Assembly: GCF_014084125.1 (NCBI RefSeq)
Contig: NZ_CP048405.1
Location: 6,572,001 to 6,636,000, forward strand
DNA: 64,000 bases
DNA from: Streptacidiphilus sp. PB12-B1b
Lineage (GTDB): Bacteria > Actinomycetota > Actinomycetes > Streptomycetales > Streptomycetaceae
Direction of reading: 5' to 3'
How positions within the stretch are numbered: the first letter of the stretch is position 1; the number at the start of each line of letters is the position of its first letter. Made by a program: the position numbers and the translations under genes. The notes under the pieces were generated by a model, which worked only from the letters and a program-made list of their open reading frames with translations, was not told the origin of the DNA and ran no database searches. Of the stretch, positions 9,378-18,621 are shown one piece after another.

Positions 9378-11400
9378 GGGTCACCTCGCCGAGCAATGCC
9401 TGGATCTCAACCTCAAGCGACTTCAACTCCATGTCGATCTCCAAGAGCGGCCTCGGCGGCGTGGAGACGTAGAAGAGGCGCGTGAAAGCGATCTCGTACC
9501 CCACCTTGCAGCGCTCAACTTCCTTCGTCTTCGGGTTACGAATCTCCGCAATCCAGGCGTCCGGGACGTGAGGCAGCACCTCGCGGATGAAGTACGCGTC
9601 GATATTCTCGCTGAGCGGGACGTTCTCGTTGTCGCGGAGGTCAGGGTCAGGCTCGGGTTTGCCGTTGATAACTTGGACTTCACCCTCCGGATCAGTCACG
9701 CCCACTGCGTCGCGCATTGCCTTCTGGAACGGCGCGGCCGAGGGCCACGACACGCCCCCGGCCACCATCCCGGTTCGCAAGGCGTCCCATGCCTCCGCCT
9801 TGGTGGTCCAGCGCGATCCGAGCAACGGCTTGAGCGCGGCGAGCAGCAACTCGACCACAGCCTCGCCCCCGACCGCCTTCTTAACGGCAGCTGACGCACG
9901 GAGCTGGGTGAGGCTGTCCTCCGTGAGCTCGAATCGGAGCTTGAGCGGCCGGTCCACGGTGATTCGCTGGTAGCCGAAGTCCTGGTTGGCGCAGACCTTC
10001 ACCCGGGGGTGGTCCGGATGTGTCTTCGCGTCGGCGATGCTGAGCGCATCGCGATAGATCGCGCAGATCCGCCCGATCTGCGCACGGGTGATCTTCTTGC
10101 GCTTCTTGCCAAGCGACTTACGCATCTTGGTCGACTGATCGCGAGCGTCGAGCAGGATGACGCGGCCCTTGCGGTCAGCCGGCTTACGGTTGGTCACGAT
10201 CCAGACGTACGTGGAGATATCGGTGTTGTAGAAGAGCTGGTCGGGGAGAGCGACCACTGCTTCCAGGTAATCATGCTCGATGATCCATTTGCGGATCTCT
10301 GACTCCCCCGACCCCGCGCCGCCGGTGAACAGCGGGGAGCCGTTGAAGACGATGGCCAGCCGGGTGCCACCGACCTCGTCGCCAGCTTTGTCCTTCTTCA
10401 GCGGCTGCATCTTGCTCATCATGTGCTGCAGGAACAGCAGCGAGCCGTCGTTGATCCGGGGCAGACCGGCACCGAACCGGCCGTCGTGCCCCCTCTCAGC
10501 CTCCTCGCGGACGGCCGTCTCGACCTTCTTCCACTCCACTCCGAAGGGCGGGTTGGCGAGCATGTAGTTGAAGGTCTTGCCCTCGTGGCCGTCCTGGCTG
10601 AAGGAGTTGCCGAAGCGGATGTTCTTGGCGGTGTGGCCCTTGAGGAGCATGTCCGAGCGGCAGATCGCGTAGGACTCGGCGTTGAGCTCCTGCCCGAACA
10701 GGTTGACGCGCACGCGCGGGTTGAGCCTGCGGATGTGCTCCTCAGCGGCCGAGAGCATGCCGCCGGTGCCGCATGCCGGGTCGAGGATGTCGACGACCTG
10801 CCCCTCGCCCGTCAGCCGGGCGTCGTCCGGGGCGAGCAGCAGCTCGACCATCAGCTCGATGACCTCGCGTGGAGTGAAGTGCTCACCGGCGGTCTCGTTG
10901 GAGGCATCGGCGAACTTGCGGATGAGCTCCTCGAAGACGTAGCCCATGTCGTGGTTGTCCACAGCCTCGAAGCTCAGGTCCAGGCCGGCGAACTTCCGCA
11001 CCACCTGGTAGAGCAGGTCGGCGTTGTCCAGCCGATCGATCTGGAGGTGGAACTCGTAGCGGTTGATGATCTCGGTGGCCTCGGAGGAGAAGCCCCGAAT
11101 GTAGTCCTTGAGGTTCTTCGCCACGTTGGCTGCATCGTTGCTGATGGTGGCGAAGGTCTGCTCGGAGAGGTTGTAGAACTTGAGCTTGGACGCAGCCAGC
11201 AGCAGCCCGTCCTTGTTCTCCCCGGTGTAGGAGGCAGCGCGGTCCCATACGGCCTGCCGGGTCGGCTCCATGACGCAGTCCAGCCGGCGCAGCACAGTCA
11301 GCGGGAGGATAACCTTCCCGTACTCGGAGCGCTTGTAGTCGCCGCGCAGCAGGTCGGCCACCGACCAAATGAAGTCGGCCAGTTCCTGGTTCTTACTCAA
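9370..11400 (-). CDS. hsdM: Type I restriction-modification methyltransferase subunit M
   Basis: This 676-residue adenine-N6 methyltransferase protects host DNA. The HsdM N-terminal helical domain covers about 1-150. SAM-binding motif I is DPACGTGG at 207-214 and catalytic motif IV is NPPF at 283-286. The C-terminal extension beyond residue 500 is longer than in the shortest HsdM proteins and carries a segment rich in charged residues. It works with HsdS as the modification trimer and with HsdR for cleavage. Its start overlaps the stop of the upstream HTH-methyltransferase-like gene by 4 bases, which implies translational coupling. All catalytic residues are intact. Confidence 0.93.
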   Translation of the reverse strand: MSKNQELADFIWSVADLLRGDYKRSEYGKVILPLTVLRRLDCVMEPTRQAVWDRAASYTGENKDGLLLAASKLKFYNLSEQTFATISNDAANVAKNLKDYIRGFSSEATEIINRYEFHLQIDRLDNADLLYQVVRKFAGLDLSFEAVDNHDMGYVFEELIRKFADASNETAGEHFTPREVIELMVELLLAPDDARLTGEGQVVDILDPACGTGGMLSAAEEHIRRLNPRVRVNLFGQELNAESYAICRSDMLLKGHTAKNIRFGNSFSQDGHEGKTFNYMLANPPFGVEWKKVETAVREEAERGHDGRFGAGLPRINDGSLLFLQHMMSKMQPLKKDKAGDEVGGTRLAIVFNGSPLFTGGAGSGESEIRKWIIEHDYLEAVVALPDQLFYNTDISTYVWIVTNRKPADRKGRVILLDARDQSTKMRKSLGKKRKKITRAQIGRICAIYRDALSIADAKTHPDHPRVKVCANQDFGYQRITVDRPLKLRFELTEDSLTQLRASAAVKKAVGGEAVVELLLAALKPLLGSRWTTKAEAWDALRTGMVAGGVSWPSAAPFQKAMRDAVGVTDPEGEVQVINGKPEPDPDLRDNENVPLSENIDAYFIREVLPHVPDAWIAEIRNPKTKEVERCKVGYEIAFTRLFYVSTPPRPLLEIDMELKSLEVEIQALLGEVTHG

Positions 11401-13163
11401 AGCGTCCTGCCCTCTTCCTGCCGCACTGCGTCGACTCCGTCGGTCTTCGTAATCTGCTGCTCGGTGCCGCCCCCACCACGCCCGGGTTCTGGGTCGAGCG
11501 CACCGCTGGTGAGACCGTCGCGTGCGAGGCGCGCCGCTCGGTCCCCCATCTTGGCGAGTTCGGCGAGTTCACGCTGGAACGCGCCCAATGCGCGGAAGGC
11601 ATTCCCGTAGCGCTGTTGCGCTTCAAGGTCCATACGTGGCAAGCGTGCTGAGCGAAGGTCCGCTCGGAACGTACCCGAGGACGAGGTGCCGCGACGGGTG
11701 TTCGCAGGACTGGCCACAAAGCCCCGCACAAAGTCTGGGTCCAGCTGGTCGCTGGCGGAGGCGAGTTCCTCGCCGTCGAGGGTGACCAGGCCAGCAGCCA
11801 GCAGGTCGCTCACCGCCATCGGGGCGCCCTCGTCCAGGTCGAAGGCCCCGGGCCGCGCCGACAGTTCCGGCAGTAGGTCCCGCAGCCTGCGCAGGTGCAG
11901 GTCGAGTTCGCCCCGCAGCGCGACGTACGCCGCCACGTAGTCGGGCTCCGGCTCACGGACGTAGCGGCTGGGCGTGAGGTCCACGTCATCGTCCAGCAGG
12001 TCGATCAGCGGCACCTCCGCCTCCTGGTGCGGCTTCGGCTGCCACGGTCCGTCAGAGCTGCTGGCGCTGAGGTCCACCATGCGTACCGTCGTCGCGCCCT
12101 TTCCGGGAGCCGCAGGCCGGCCGAGTATCCACACGTGCAGCGGCAGAGCATGGCTGGCCGCGAGGCCCGGCGGCAGAGCCACCACCGAGGTGACACAGCC
12201 GCGGCGCACCAGTTCCGCGCGAATCCGCCGACCCGACCGGCGGTGGGCGACCGACGCCGGCAGGACGACCACGGCCCTTCCCCCAGGGGCCGTGTGGTAG
12301 TAGCAGTGCTGGAGCCAGGCGAGTTCACTCTCCCCGCGCGAGGGCACTCCGGCTTCCCAGCGCGGATCGACGAGCAACTGCTCGCGGCCCCAGTCGGCCA
12401 CAGCGGTCGGCGGCTCGCACACCACCAGGTCCACCCGGAGGTCCGGAAAGGCGTCAGCCCGAAGCGAGTCGCCCGCTGCCAGTCGCGGGGAAGCAGTGCC
12501 TCCCGTGCCGACCAGCAGGCTCGCTCGCGCCTGTGCCAGGCGAACCGCATCCGCCTGCATGTCTTGGCCCAGCCTGCTGCGTACTTCGTCGCCACCGATT
12601 GCCATCAAGAGGGATCCGATACCGCAGGCCGGGTCGAAGACGACTCCGGTCGTCTCGCCCGCGAGCTCCCCCACAGCTCGGGCCAGTTGCGGCGTCGACG
12701 ACCCGTCCAGGGCAGCACGTGCACTGGATTCCAGCAGGCGGGCGATCAGTCCGCCCATCACCTCGGCAGGAGTTCGCTCCGCGAGTAGCTTCTCCAGCGC
12801 CTCGCGTACAGCTGGGTCGCGCAGTTCAGCCCCCCGCCCGAGCAGGTGCTCGCCGACTGCCGCCAGCGCCTCGACCATCTGTGCCCCGAAGGCACCACGC
12901 AGCGCCTGCCACAACCGGACCTCGCTGTTGACCTCCCGGCCTTCGCGCTGTCCGTCCAGCCACCGCTGCACCTCGGCGAGCGAGTACAGCGGGCTGGCTG
13001 CCGTGCCGCCGACCGGCACCGGGAAGTCCGGGCGACGCCTGCGCCAGTTGGAGACCGCAGCGCGCGTCACGCCGGCCAACCGGGCGATCTCCGCAGCGGT
13101 GGCGGTAGGGGCGGTTGCCTCGTCTTCAAGCATGGCATCACCGTACACCAGACGCGACATCAT
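11397..13163 (-). CDS. HTH-fused N6-methyltransferase-like protein with degenerate catalytic motif
   Basis: This 588-residue protein begins with a helix-turn-helix (about residues 22-72, AAEIARLAGVTRAAVSNWRR). An HsdM-like fold follows, with SAM motif I DPACGIGS at 177-184. At the motif IV position it has CEPPTA (E250-P-P-T253) instead of NPPF/Y. N6-adenine methylation needs that Asn/Asp and aromatic residue, so catalysis is probably lost or changed. It is the first gene of the hsd operon and overlaps hsdM. A natural reading is an operon regulator or DNA-binding accessory that senses SAM or modified DNA; this is inference. A second possible start is the ATG ten codons later at 13133. Confidence 0.75.
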   Translation of the reverse strand: MMSRLVYGDAMLEDEATAPTATAAEIARLAGVTRAAVSNWRRRRPDFPVPVGGTAASPLYSLAEVQRWLDGQREGREVNSEVRLWQALRGAFGAQMVEALAAVGEHLLGRGAELRDPAVREALEKLLAERTPAEVMGGLIARLLESSARAALDGSSTPQLARAVGELAGETTGVVFDPACGIGSLLMAIGGDEVRSRLGQDMQADAVRLAQARASLLVGTGGTASPRLAAGDSLRADAFPDLRVDLVVCEPPTAVADWGREQLLVDPRWEAGVPSRGESELAWLQHCYYHTAPGGRAVVVLPASVAHRRSGRRIRAELVRRGCVTSVVALPPGLAASHALPLHVWILGRPAAPGKGATTVRMVDLSASSSDGPWQPKPHQEAEVPLIDLLDDDVDLTPSRYVREPEPDYVAAYVALRGELDLHLRRLRDLLPELSARPGAFDLDEGAPMAVSDLLAAGLVTLDGEELASASDQLDPDFVRGFVASPANTRRGTSSSGTFRADLRSARLPRMDLEAQQRYGNAFRALGAFQRELAELAKMGDRAARLARDGLTSGALDPEPGRGGGGTEQQITKTDGVDAVRQEEGRTL

Positions 13164-13176
13164 GTGGAGTTACATT

Positions 13177-13221
13177 CCGTTGACAGTGCCAACTGAATCG
13201 GCTTAGCGTTATCCGTTGACA
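13177..13221. promoter_or_regulatory. Divergent control region with consensus -35 and a repeated CCGTTGACA
   Basis: This region lies between the hsd operon (leftward) and the TIGR04141-type gene (rightward). A perfect -35 hexamer TTGACA (13180-13185) is followed after 18 bases by TAGCGT (13204-13209), a plausible -10 for the rightward gene. The 9-mer CCGTTGACA occurs at 13177-13185 and again at 13213-13221, 36 bases apart. The copies could bind a regulator such as the adjacent HTH-methyltransferase-like protein. Confidence 0.45.
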
Positions 13222-13260
13222 CGCTCTGCCCACTGAAGGCGAAGAGACGAGGAGCACGAC

Positions 13261-14949
13261 GTGGATGCCAAGCAGCAGAACACGGGAACCCGGAAGTCGA
13301 CCCTGCACAGGCTGACCGTTCCGGACGGGCAGCCAGTAGATCTCCGCGCCCTCGTGCGCCCCCGCTACCTCAGCCGTCCGGGCTATCAGGTGCGCGACTT
13401 CTCCCGGGAGGGCGTCACCGGGCTGCTCGTGAACGGGGGGATCCCCCGGGACCGGGCCGACTGGTGCCCGGCGGTCGAACGGATCACCGGCCTGGAGGTC
13501 AACGAGCGGAACCACTCAGCCGCGGGCCTGGTCTTGATGCGCACCGAGCGGGGCCTGTACGCGCTGAGCTACGGCGTCGGCCAGCACATGCTCGACCCCT
13601 ACTACCGGGACGACGAGTTCGGCCTGGAGTTCGCCACCCGATGCCTGGACGAGGACGGCATTATCAAGGTCCGCAATCAGATCATGGACGGCCGAGGCCG
13701 CGTTGACGAATACTCCGTCGCCCGCGGCGAACGCATAGACGGCTTCGGGCTCGACCGCTTCGGCGCGGTCGTCCGCCGCATCTGCGGAACGGTCAGCAAT
13801 GTTGCGCTGACATCGCTGTCCGCCGGGACCTCGAAGCACGTCCGGGTCGAGTGCTCGGAATCGACCATCAAGCTGCCGCTGGCCACCACGCCGGAGGAGT
13901 TCCTCAGCGACCTGCGCGCGATCGAGGAGGTCTGCGCCCGAGTGGACCCGCTGCCCGAGCTGCGCTTCGTGGACCGGCTGCACACCCTGGACAACCGCAG
14001 CCGAAAGGCGGTGGATGCCCAGACCGCCCTGGAGACCATGCTGGCGGATGCCAGCCACCCCCGGATGACGTTGGGGGTTCCCGATGCCTGCCAGGAGGGC
14101 TTCGGCTCTGCCCAGGCGTTCCGCATCGCCCTGGGTAGCCGAAGCATCGACGTCTTCGACCTCGATCTTCCGGTCCTGCTCCAGTTCGTCTCGGACGAGC
14201 CCGAAGGCGATCGCATGAAGGCACTCAATCGGGTGCGCATCGTCATGTTCAGCGACGACGACCTGCAGACGCCCGCCGGCGCGGCCACCAGTGGCAAGGA
14301 GTGGCTGATCGCGGACGTCCCGGTCGGAACCACGCGGTACTTCTACGGCCACGGGAAGTGGTACGAGGTGGGCGCCGGATTCCTTGAGACGCTCGAAGAC
14401 GAGCTGCGGCAGTTGCTCGACAAGCCTTCCAGTGTGCAGCTGCCGACGTGGCCGAAGGGTGCTCCCAGTAGCAAGCGGAAGGACTCCCACGACGAGGACT
14501 GGTACAACAAGCGAGCAGCCAGCCAGGATGGCTACCTCCTCTTCGACAAGAAGAACGTCGTCACCGACAAGTTCAACGGCGGCGGACTCGAGATCTGCGA
14601 TGTCCTGGGCCCGGACAACCAGCTGATCTGCGTGAAGAAGGCCAGCAGCAGCGACGGCACCGCGCCACTGAACCACCTCTTCGCCCAGGCCGTGACCGCC
14701 GTCGAAACCCTGCGCAGCGACGAGACCATCCGCAGCGACTTCCTCCGGCAGGTCGCGAAGCGCGCCCCCGGCCACCGCCTCCTCGGCGACTTCGGCACGC
14801 TGAGGGTCGTTCTCGCGATCCTCCTCAAGGACGGGAAGGAGATCACCGTCGACTCACTCTTCGCCTTCGCCCAGGTCTCACTGCTCCAGTCAGCCCGTCG
14901 GCTGCGCGCGATGAACGCGGAGGTCGAGGTCATCGCCATCCGGCGCTGA
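13261..14949 (+). CDS. TIGR04141/DUF6119-type sporadically distributed protein
   Basis: This 562-residue protein starts at GTG after a GAGGAGC ribosome site. It resembles the sporadically distributed TIGR04141 family, which is found beside restriction systems and has no firmly known function. Features are an N-terminal segment with YALSYGVGQHML, a central region with LDNRSRKAVDAQTALE, and a C-terminal part with WYNKRAASQDGYLLFDKKNV and a helical tail. There is no signal peptide, membrane segment or standard nuclease motif that I can see. It is divergent from the hsd operon and shares its control region. The family call is from overall resemblance and not from a single motif. Confidence 0.65.
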   Translation: MDAKQQNTGTRKSTLHRLTVPDGQPVDLRALVRPRYLSRPGYQVRDFSREGVTGLLVNGGIPRDRADWCPAVERITGLEVNERNHSAAGLVLMRTERGLYALSYGVGQHMLDPYYRDDEFGLEFATRCLDEDGIIKVRNQIMDGRGRVDEYSVARGERIDGFGLDRFGAVVRRICGTVSNVALTSLSAGTSKHVRVECSESTIKLPLATTPEEFLSDLRAIEEVCARVDPLPELRFVDRLHTLDNRSRKAVDAQTALETMLADASHPRMTLGVPDACQEGFGSAQAFRIALGSRSIDVFDLDLPVLLQFVSDEPEGDRMKALNRVRIVMFSDDDLQTPAGAATSGKEWLIADVPVGTTRYFYGHGKWYEVGAGFLETLEDELRQLLDKPSSVQLPTWPKGAPSSKRKDSHDEDWYNKRAASQDGYLLFDKKNVVTDKFNGGGLEICDVLGPDNQLICVKKASSSDGTAPLNHLFAQAVTAVETLRSDETIRSDFLRQVAKRAPGHRLLGDFGTLRVVLAILLKDGKEITVDSLFAFAQVSLLQSARRLRAMNAEVEVIAIRR

Positions 14950-15738
14950 GTAGAGTGAGCGGCCCCTGGGGCGCCAAAAAGCCCGCTGCGGCGAACCATC
15001 GGACGAGGGGCGGCCCAGCCGCTCCGCCGGGAGGCGCGGCTCCTCGGCCATGGACCTGTGGCCGGACAGCACCCCGGAGCAAAAAGTCCCCGAGAAGTCC
15101 CCAGCAGCCCCATGGATCGCCTAGTACGTCAAGAAGGTGCAGGTCAGGGGCCCCATCGCCCACGCGGCTGCCATGAAGGTCAAGTACAAGGAGACCTCGC
15201 GCGGCGGCCTCGCGGTCAACGTCATCGAGTGCTGACGGCCTCCACGATGTCCCGGATCTGTGCAAGCGCATCGGGGTGATGGCAGCGCAGGGTCGGAGCG
15301 GTTTCCGTGGGCACAGGGTGTGCTGCCCTGCAGCACCAGGTGGCACGCGTCGTAGCCTGGCGGCATGACAGCGCAGCGGGCCGCTCAAGCGCCGCAGGCG
15401 CTTCGTTTCCCGGGCAGAGTTCGCCGCGATGTCACGCAGCGCACCCGGCATCTCCCTGGATGCCTTCCGGACGGATCAGGACGCCACAGCTGCCCCGGAA
15501 GTGGACGATCCCTGTGCCCGCTGAGCACGAGCGGGATCCGCTCGACACCGACATCATGATCCTGCGTCCAGGATGGCCGCGCCCAGCTGGCCGGGCCGGT
15601 GGAGGCCGGGGTGCTGCGGCGGCGGCCTGACCGCCGTTGCCTCCTGCAAGGCTGGGTGGTGGGCGGGAGCTGTCGGTACAGCTGGGGGCGTGCGCTACGG
15701 TGCAGCCACCGCCGTCCAGTTCAGAGGGTCCATTCCAG
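14950..15738. other. Gene-poor stretch with broken coding scraps
   Basis: About 790 bases between the TIGR04141-type gene and a secreted-protein gene. It holds one recognisable gene scrap (15125-15235, listed separately). A short minus-strand stretch ending at 15223 (…[19 protein letters not shown]) looks coding but is unidentified. I see no intact gene, tRNA or clear att repeat. The mix of scraps suggests repeated insertion and deletion at this border. Confidence 0.5.
15125..15235 (+). pseudogene. C-terminal scrap resembling L-serine ammonia-lyase
   Basis: The frame encodes 36 residues ending [20 protein letters not shown] and a stop. That ending resembles the conserved C-terminus of single-chain L-serine ammonia-lyases (SdaA type). 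A TAG stop lies directly before the scrap in the same frame and no start codon or iron-sulfur cysteines upstream are present, so it is a remnant. It fits truncation of a chromosomal gene by the island or by a deletion. Identification rests on this short ending only. Confidence 0.5.
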
Positions 15739-18024
15739 ATGAAGTCCGCTCGTCTTCCGCTCGCCGCCGCGGCCACCGCGCTCGTGCTGAGCATCACCGC
15801 TGCCACGCCGAACGCCATAGCCGCCGCCCCCGCCCCCACCGCCGGTGTTGCGCTGGCGATCGCGCACTTCTCGCACCTGGTGGTCGACCAGACGCACGGG
15901 CACCTGTTCGTCAGCGGAGGGGCAGGCACCAGCGGCATCCTGGTCACCGACCTGACCGGCGCCACCGTGACCACCCTCGCCGAACCCTCCGGCGCCACCG
16001 GCCTGGCCCTGTCCCCCGACGGCACCACCCTGTACGCGGCCCTGCCCGACAGCGACGCCATCGCCACCATCGACACCACCACCCTCACCCAGACCGCCGC
16101 CATCCCCACCGGCACCGGCACCCACCCCGACTCCCTCGCCTACGCCGGCAGCGACCTCTGGTTCGGCTACGGCACCACCGGCAACGGCAACATCGGCTCC
16201 CTCACCCCCACCGGCACCGTCACCCTCGACCAGGACCCCAACCCCTGGCCCGCACCGCCGACTCTGGGCACCACGCCCGCCCCCGGCGACGCTCTCGCGG
16301 CCGCTGCCCAGAACGGCGCCACCGCCACCTTCTCCAGCTACACCACCACCGGCGGCGCCCTGGACCGCCTCGCCACCGCCCCCCTGGCCATCCCCGACCT
16401 CGGCGACATCGCCCTCACCCCCAACGGTCAGGACGTCGTCGCGGGCTCCTGGTCCGGAACCCAGAGCGGGCGCTTCCGCATGTCGGACCTGGCCCCGGAC
16501 GGCGACTACACCCCGGGGCTGGCCAACCCGACGCTGGCCGTCGCCCCCGATGGCACCGTCGCTGGATGCAATTGCACCGGATTCCAGTACGAGACCCAGG
16601 CCGCCGACGGCTCGGGCCTCTACAACTACTTCCGCATCCAGGACCCCGACCGGCTGGCGCCCAACGGACTGGCATGGGCTCCGGACGAGAGCCGACTGTT
16701 CGCCGTGGCCACCGACCCCACAGGCGGCACACCCACCCTCCAGGTCCAACTCCAGCCCGACCTCGCGGCCACCCAACTCCACGCCGGCGTGCCCTCCCCG
16801 CTGGCACCCGGCGAGACCTTCAGCACCACCGTCTGGCTCGATTCGGGGGTCAACCCCGAGGTCAGCACCCGTCTGCAGGTCACCCGCTTCGACGCGGCCC
16901 ACCCGGGCGGAACCCCGCTGCCCGACCTGGTGGAACCCGCGGGCTGGGACCAGTTCACGCTCACCGACACCGCACCCGCCAGCGGTCCCCTCAGCTACCG
17001 CATCGACTACCCCGGCGATGCCGACCACCAGCCGGCCAGCGTCACCTTCACCGTCCCAGTCGCCAAGTACGCCCCCGGCCTCACGCTCCGCGCCCCCACG
17101 GCGAGCCCCCGCACGGCACAGCTCACCCTCACCGGCCAACTCACCTGGCCCCACCCGCACCTGGACACCGGCCGGGTCCAGGTCACCCGCACCGACGCAG
17201 CCGACCCCCACGGCACGCCCCTGGGCACCGTGACCGTTGCGGCCGACGGCAGCTTCACCTTCCATGACACCCCCAGCACCGGCGGCGCCAACACCTACAC
17301 CGTCAGCTACACCGGTGGCGCCTCCTACCTCCCCGCCACTGCCAGCAGCACGGTCCAGGTCTCCCGCGCCACCACCGCGGTCACGGTGTCCACCAATGCC
17401 GGCAGCTACGCCTACAACACCTGGGCCCAGGTCACCGCCCATCTGGGCACCACCTACAACAACCGCCAGGTCACGCTCTACGCCCAGCCCTACGGCGGAG
17501 CCAGGTCAGCCATCAGGACGGCGACCGTGGACGCCCATGGCAACCTCTCCGCCTGGTACAAGGTCATCCGCAACACCACCTTCACCGCCGCGTTCGGCGG
17601 CGACTACCGCTACGCCCCGGCGGCCGCCTCCCGCACGGTCTGGGACTCCGCCCAGGTCGACGACATCATGCGGCTCAGCTCGTCCACCGCCACCATCGGC
17701 GGCACCCGGTACCAGGTCTACTACCGCGACGCCCCGGCGATGGCCCCGCTCTTCGAGACCACCGTCTCCCCGGACCACTCCGGGCAGCCCCTGGTCGTCA
17801 CCCTCCAGCGGTACTCCTCCGGGGCCTGGCACACCACCAGCACGAGCACCGGGTACCTCGGCAGCTACAGCGTCTACCAGGCGTACCTCCCCTGGAAGGC
17901 CATGCCCGACTACGCCCGGTACCGCGTCATCGCCGAGTACACCCACAACAGCAGCGACACCACCAGCCTCGACAGCTGGGGCAGCTGGCAGTACTTCACC
18001 ACGTACCCCGACCCGGGACGCTGA
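15739..18024 (+). CDS. Secreted beta-propeller protein with Ig-like repeats
   Basis: This 761-residue exported protein starts at ATG 15739. A Sec signal peptide is clear: KSAR, a hydrophobic LPLAAAATALVLSI core, then cleavage near ANAIAAAPA-type residues at about 28-30. Residues about 40-330 carry repeated blades of YncE/40-residue YVTN type, with repeats such as LSPDGTTLYAALPDSDAIATI. Residues about 340-600 form repeated Ig-like beta domains (TRLQVTRFDAAHPGGTPLP and the later VQVTRTDAADPHGTPLG are paralogous). The last 150 residues are a separate beta-rich, Tyr/Trp-rich module. No catalytic motif is evident, so a cell-surface binding role is only a guess. Codons are strongly G/C-ending and Thr-rich, as usual for Streptomyces secreted proteins. 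Confidence 0.75.
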   Translation: MKSARLPLAAAATALVLSITAATPNAIAAAPAPTAGVALAIAHFSHLVVDQTHGHLFVSGGAGTSGILVTDLTGATVTTLAEPSGATGLALSPDGTTLYAALPDSDAIATIDTTTLTQTAAIPTGTGTHPDSLAYAGSDLWFGYGTTGNGNIGSLTPTGTVTLDQDPNPWPAPPTLGTTPAPGDALAAAAQNGATATFSSYTTTGGALDRLATAPLAIPDLGDIALTPNGQDVVAGSWSGTQSGRFRMSDLAPDGDYTPGLANPTLAVAPDGTVAGCNCTGFQYETQAADGSGLYNYFRIQDPDRLAPNGLAWAPDESRLFAVATDPTGGTPTLQVQLQPDLAATQLHAGVPSPLAPGETFSTTVWLDSGVNPEVSTRLQVTRFDAAHPGGTPLPDLVEPAGWDQFTLTDTAPASGPLSYRIDYPGDADHQPASVTFTVPVAKYAPGLTLRAPTASPRTAQLTLTGQLTWPHPHLDTGRVQVTRTDAADPHGTPLGTVTVAADGSFTFHDTPSTGGANTYTVSYTGGASYLPATASSTVQVSRATTAVTVSTNAGSYAYNTWAQVTAHLGTTYNNRQVTLYAQPYGGARSAIRTATVDAHGNLSAWYKVIRNTTFTAAFGGDYRYAPAAASRTVWDSAQVDDIMRLSSSTATIGGTRYQVYYRDAPAMAPLFETTVSPDHSGQPLVVTLQRYSSGAWHTTSTSTGYLGSYSVYQAYLPWKAMPDYARYRVIAEYTHNSSDTTSLDSWGSWQYFTTYPDPGR

Positions 18025-18045
18025 TCCGGCGGCCCCGCGGCGGAA

Positions 18046-18065
18046 TGTGGCCGGATTCGGCCGCA
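18046..18065 (+). terminator. Hairpin after the secreted-protein gene
   Basis: TGTGGCCG and CGGCCGCA pair over 8 positions with one G-T wobble around a GATT loop, 22 bases past the stop. No T-run follows, which is normal in actinobacteria. Confidence 0.35.
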
Positions 18066-18253
18066 GGGCGGGTGGCGCCCTTGTCGGCGTCGGGGGGCCG
18101 CGGGGTTTGTGAATGCCGGGGGGCCGGGCGGTGGCCAGGAAATTTCAGGCGGAAATCCTGCCCGGGGCCCGGCGGCGCGGCGGCAGTTTATGGCCGAAAG
18201 ATGTTTTTCTTTTCAGGGGCCGCCCGGCCCGGGCCGGGCCGCAGGGCATCACC

Positions 18254-18296
18254 GGAAGCCGCAGTCCGTCACGCTCAGTGACAGGCTGCGGCTTCC
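18254..18296. terminator. Strong 43-base hairpin, possible bidirectional terminator
   Basis: GGAAGCCGCAG (18254-18264) is the exact complement of CTGCGGCTTCC (18286-18296). Inside it GTCAC and GTGAC continue the stem around a GCTCA loop. Only a 3-base imperfect step interrupts the duplex. It lies 230 bases from the nearest upstream stop, so it could insulate the cluster or end a long transcript. Confidence 0.55.
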
Positions 18297-18621
18297 GTGC
18301 TTCCGGGCGCCGGAGCCGCCGGCAGGGTTCCCCGGGGGCGTGCGGTCCAACCCCTGGGATCGGTGCGGATGCGCTTACCCGAGCGGGCAGTTGACGCGCC
18401 GGGCACGGACGCGCCCGCGCCCGGGCCGGGCCATCGCGGCTCACCTGGTGCGTTGTCCGTACCCCGGTCTGCGGGGCGGCCGGAGCGAATATGCCTGCGA
18501 CCGGCTGTGTTGCCCCCGCGGGACGGCGTACCTGCGCGGCCTGCGCCCAGCGTTGCCCGAAAGGTTGCCCGGACGGACATTGTTGGCGATGGCGGTCCGA
18601 GCAAGAATCGCTGAAGAGGGA

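Noticed and set aside
11397-13163. PglX/BREX-type methyltransferase
   Set aside because: No PglZ, BrxC or other BREX gene is present, the protein is too short and NPPY is missing. The neighbours are clearly HsdM, HsdS and HsdR.
1261-14949. Actinomycete integrative conjugative element
   Set aside because: Integrase and excisionase fit, but there is no replication initiator, FtsK-like transfer protein or spread gene.
15429-15524. 31-residue open frame (MSRSAPGISLDAF…) considered as a peptide precursor
   Set aside because: No ribosome site, no core-like Cys/Ser/Thr pattern and no modifying enzyme nearby.
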